From Dasypus novemcinctus (taxonomy: Eukaryota > Chordata > Mammalia > Cingulata > Dasypodidae): 64,000 bases of DNA. The position numbers and the translations under genes are program-made. The stretch is from positions 114,569,263 through 114,633,262 of the forward strand of contig NC_080677.1 of the NCBI RefSeq assembly GCF_030445035.2, read 5' to 3'. Below the pieces are notes generated by a model. The model ran no database searches. It had not been told where the DNA came from and saw nothing but the letters and a program-made list of their open reading frames with translations. Shown here one piece after another: positions 61,619 to 64,000 of this stretch; within the stretch, counting starts at the first letter, position 1; the number at the start of each line of letters is the position of its first letter.

Positions 61619-63706
61619 AAAAAGTCATAGAGACATGGCCTCAGACTTTTTCTCTGCTACATTCACTAAGTGGCAGAATTATTTGAAGAGTATTATACAC
61701 AAAACCACTCACACATACGGAGACTCCTATTTAGCCTCACACACATAAGAAAACTGGGCTTAATTTACCTTTGAGGTGCAAATCCTTTCTGACGTAAAGT
61801 TAACTAGGTGTCCTTTCTGTAAAGGACTATTTCAAAAATTTTTACCTATTTAGGAAAGCAGTATTCTAAGGGGCTTTACAGCAATGGCCAATCTAGTTCC
61901 TATTATAGTACTTTTTAACATATCAGTACATGGCAGAATGGTCCCCAAGATCATGACAACTCATAATATCTGCATTAGTCTCCTGGATTATAAAACCCTC
62001 AAAATAAAGAAAAATTAAATTTAAAAATCAAAACTCATACTTTCTTCCCTCTAGTACAGAGAAAAGACACCAAAAATGATATCAACATGTAAAAGACTCA
62101 GAACTATTAATAAATTATGCAATTTCCTGTGATAAAATCTTGTTGAATTAGATCATTTAAAGCTCCTTGCCTCTGTCCCCTATCCCTTGAAGGGGAAAGT
62201 ATAAAAGTTCCTTGACCCACAAACTGAGATGAAAAGTGCAGAAATATGAAATATTTTTTGCCTTTCAGCTTACTGCTAAAATACTGAATCTAGATGCTGG
62301 TATTACCACATAACTTCAACAAGAGATCAAATTCTAACAGCTATAGAATGGGTTGTTTATTCTACTATTTTAACATTGAGATAATTTTTTAAAAGGTATT
62401 AGGTGCTTTAAAGGCTGTATAAATTACAGTATATGGGGGAAAAAATCTTTTGCAGCCTTGTAACGGAGCATAGTAGTAGGTCTGAGTACCAAACAGAAGC
62501 TGGAACAAAAAAACTGTTATACAGCAAGTATGTTCCAGGGTCATTTTGGAGCTTCCAGGGACCTTTAGAATAAAAGTATGTTAAGTGGGCTAGTAACACA
62601 CAGTAACATCGATAGTTGCCTTAGGAAGTGTTGTCTGGACGACCCTGGAGAAAATGGACTGGTTTTCAAGTTTGACAGTTTTAAGCTACTTCATGGAACT
62701 TCTGCATACTTTAGTCCAATTCTCAAATAGCTTAAATACAGGCTTCCCTTCAGTTCCATGTACCTAACAGGTGCAAATTAGATCAATTTATAGAATTCAA
62801 ATCCAGGACAGACTCTCTAGAAGGCCATGAAACAGTGGATTCTCCTTAATGAGTCTTGCTTGATTTCTCAGTTTGATTCTTTGGAAATAGCTCCTGATAA
62901 AAAGCTGGTGTGACCAGAAATAGAAAGGTTCCTAAAAATAATACTCATGGCAGCAAATCAGAGGCAGTATGAAGATCCAAGGAGCAGTCATTTCTTAACC
63001 TATCAGCATGGTTTCACAAATATAGTGTCCTTAAGCAACGATTTATACAAAGCATTATCTTCCTTAAATGTCACAACTGATATCTTAGTTGACATATATG
63101 GAAACAAGTCCAGTGAGTTTAAAAATATTTTACTGTTAAAAAAACTCAGGTTGCTTCCAAACTAGGGACTTTTGCTGCTAACTGAAAAAGGAGGAAAAAA
63201 GAAAAATAAATACATGTATCTCTACCCCTGTTCCACATTACTGTCAGCAATTTTCCTAGAAGTCATATCCTAAGTATTCAATAGGTAAAAGACCATAAAG
63301 TTAGGCCAATAATATGTAGCTTCAAATCTATGCACACAATGAATTCTCTTATTGGGAAAACTGCTAAAATATTTTTATACACTGTTATGATAAAATTCTT
63401 AATTTCTCTCTTCTCTACTTTTCACTAATCTACTGCTTTTAAATTCTATTTCCTATAAAAATAAAGCACAGTGGCCTAGTCCAATTAAATAAGAAAAGAG
63501 ACTTTCACAATGTAGGTAGAAAACTCAGTCTTTCCAGTTTGTATGTGAACTTGGGAGAAGCTAGCACATACCTGTAATATGGACTCTTTAACTCATCAGA
63601 GTCCATACCTACTCCCTCTCTGTCTAAAACTTTCACAATGCAATTAACATTTCCACCAATCTCTCACACTCTGGTCTTACTTACACCTGTCCTGTTTCAA
63701 ATCTGT

Positions 63707-63799
63707 GTTTTGTTTTGTTTTTTAAGGAGGTACTGAGGATTGAACCCGGAACCTTATAAGGGAGAAGGAGGCACTCAAACCGGAGTACATCTGCTCCCC
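63707..63799 (-). mobile_element. Short tRNA-derived SINE unit
   Basis: Reverse short unit: T-rich left end, B-box region aggattgaacccggaacc and head near cactcaaaccggagtacatc. Roughly 90 bp, like the monomers at 56588. Flanking text aatctgtgtttt and aattctgttttt suggests a decayed duplication. Confidence 0.7.
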
Positions 63800-64000
63800 A
63801 ATTCTGTTTTTTCCTAGGCCTTCCCCATTCTGCTTCCATGTCTTTCTACTGAGTTTTTGTGGAAAGAATGTTTGTTCCATTGCAGTTTTCCTTCGGATCA
63901 TTTTTTCTTTACAGGTAAGCTGGCCCAGGATTCACCAAGTAATACCATATTTTCTACTATTCTTACTTACATACCACCTCCTCCTCTTAGCCTCCTTCTT

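Larger units (their letters stand above)
45483..64000 (-). other. CNOT4: CNOT4 intron containing interspersed repeats
   Basis: The upstream CNOT4 exons (coding the RING, RRM and zinc-finger parts and the middle of the protein) were looked for by eye on the minus strand and not found. The 18.5 kb to the right edge is therefore best read as one large intron. It contains the SINEs, MER5A, MIRs and L1 3' end listed separately. Stretches between them, such as 50.0-52.3 kb, 52.8-55.1 kb and 58.3-60.6 kb, are AT-rich and show no exon I can name. A short exon could be missed by eye. Confidence 0.6.

Overview
This is a stretch of mammalian nuclear DNA, most likely from a xenarthran close to the nine-banded armadillo (Dasypus). 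The main clue is about fifteen copies of a tRNA-derived SINE with an intact-looking Pol III A box and B box, of the kind known as DAS elements in armadillo. The window also has L1/HAL1-type LINEs, ERVL-type retroviral sequence, a recent-looking class II solo LTR, and older MIR, L2 and MER5A relics. There are no operons, bacterial genes or CRISPR arrays.

Only one host gene can be supported. The last two coding exons of CNOT4 (CCR4-NOT subunit 4, a RING E3 ubiquitin ligase) lie on the minus strand at 45270-45482 and 44297-44598, with consistent splice phases and a stop at 44297-44299. They encode the low-complexity C-terminal tail of the long isoform. The RING, RRM and zinc-finger exons lie beyond the right edge, so 45.5-64 kb is read as one large CNOT4 intron. 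Everything left of the CNOT4 3' UTR is read as intergenic DNA.

Layout: 1-7.7 kb holds SINEs, a MIR relic and a 5-bp-TSD solo LTR (4309-5420) with a nested SINE. 7.7-11.7 kb is a near full-length HAL1-like LINE with its own target-site duplication, broken by a 409-bp LTR and a long SINE. 12-18 kb is mostly unannotated sequence with one SINE and an ancient repeat. 18258-18694 is an ERVL-type solo LTR. 20367-21283 is a 917-bp CpG-rich solo LTR with a perfect 6-bp TSD and two internal tandem arrays. 22-30 kb carries L2, MIR and L1 3'-end relics. 32498-38628 is a decayed ERVL provirus (minus strand) with PBS, gag, protease, RT, RNase H and integrase remnants, a 3' LTR and only a stub of the 5' LTR. 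39.6-41.5 kb is a second old HAL1/L1-like element with a nested SINE. 43.2-45.5 kb is the 3' end of CNOT4. 45.5-64 kb is intron with SINEs (one dimeric), a MER5A, MIRs and an L1 3' end.

The biology here is mostly an insertion history: nested elements give a relative order, and several copies keep exact target-site duplications. I did not find a novel gene system. The most unusual items are the young class II LTR with its tandem arrays, the HAL1 nest, the composite SINEs with a single TSD, and a conserved helix-like motif in the CNOT4 tail.
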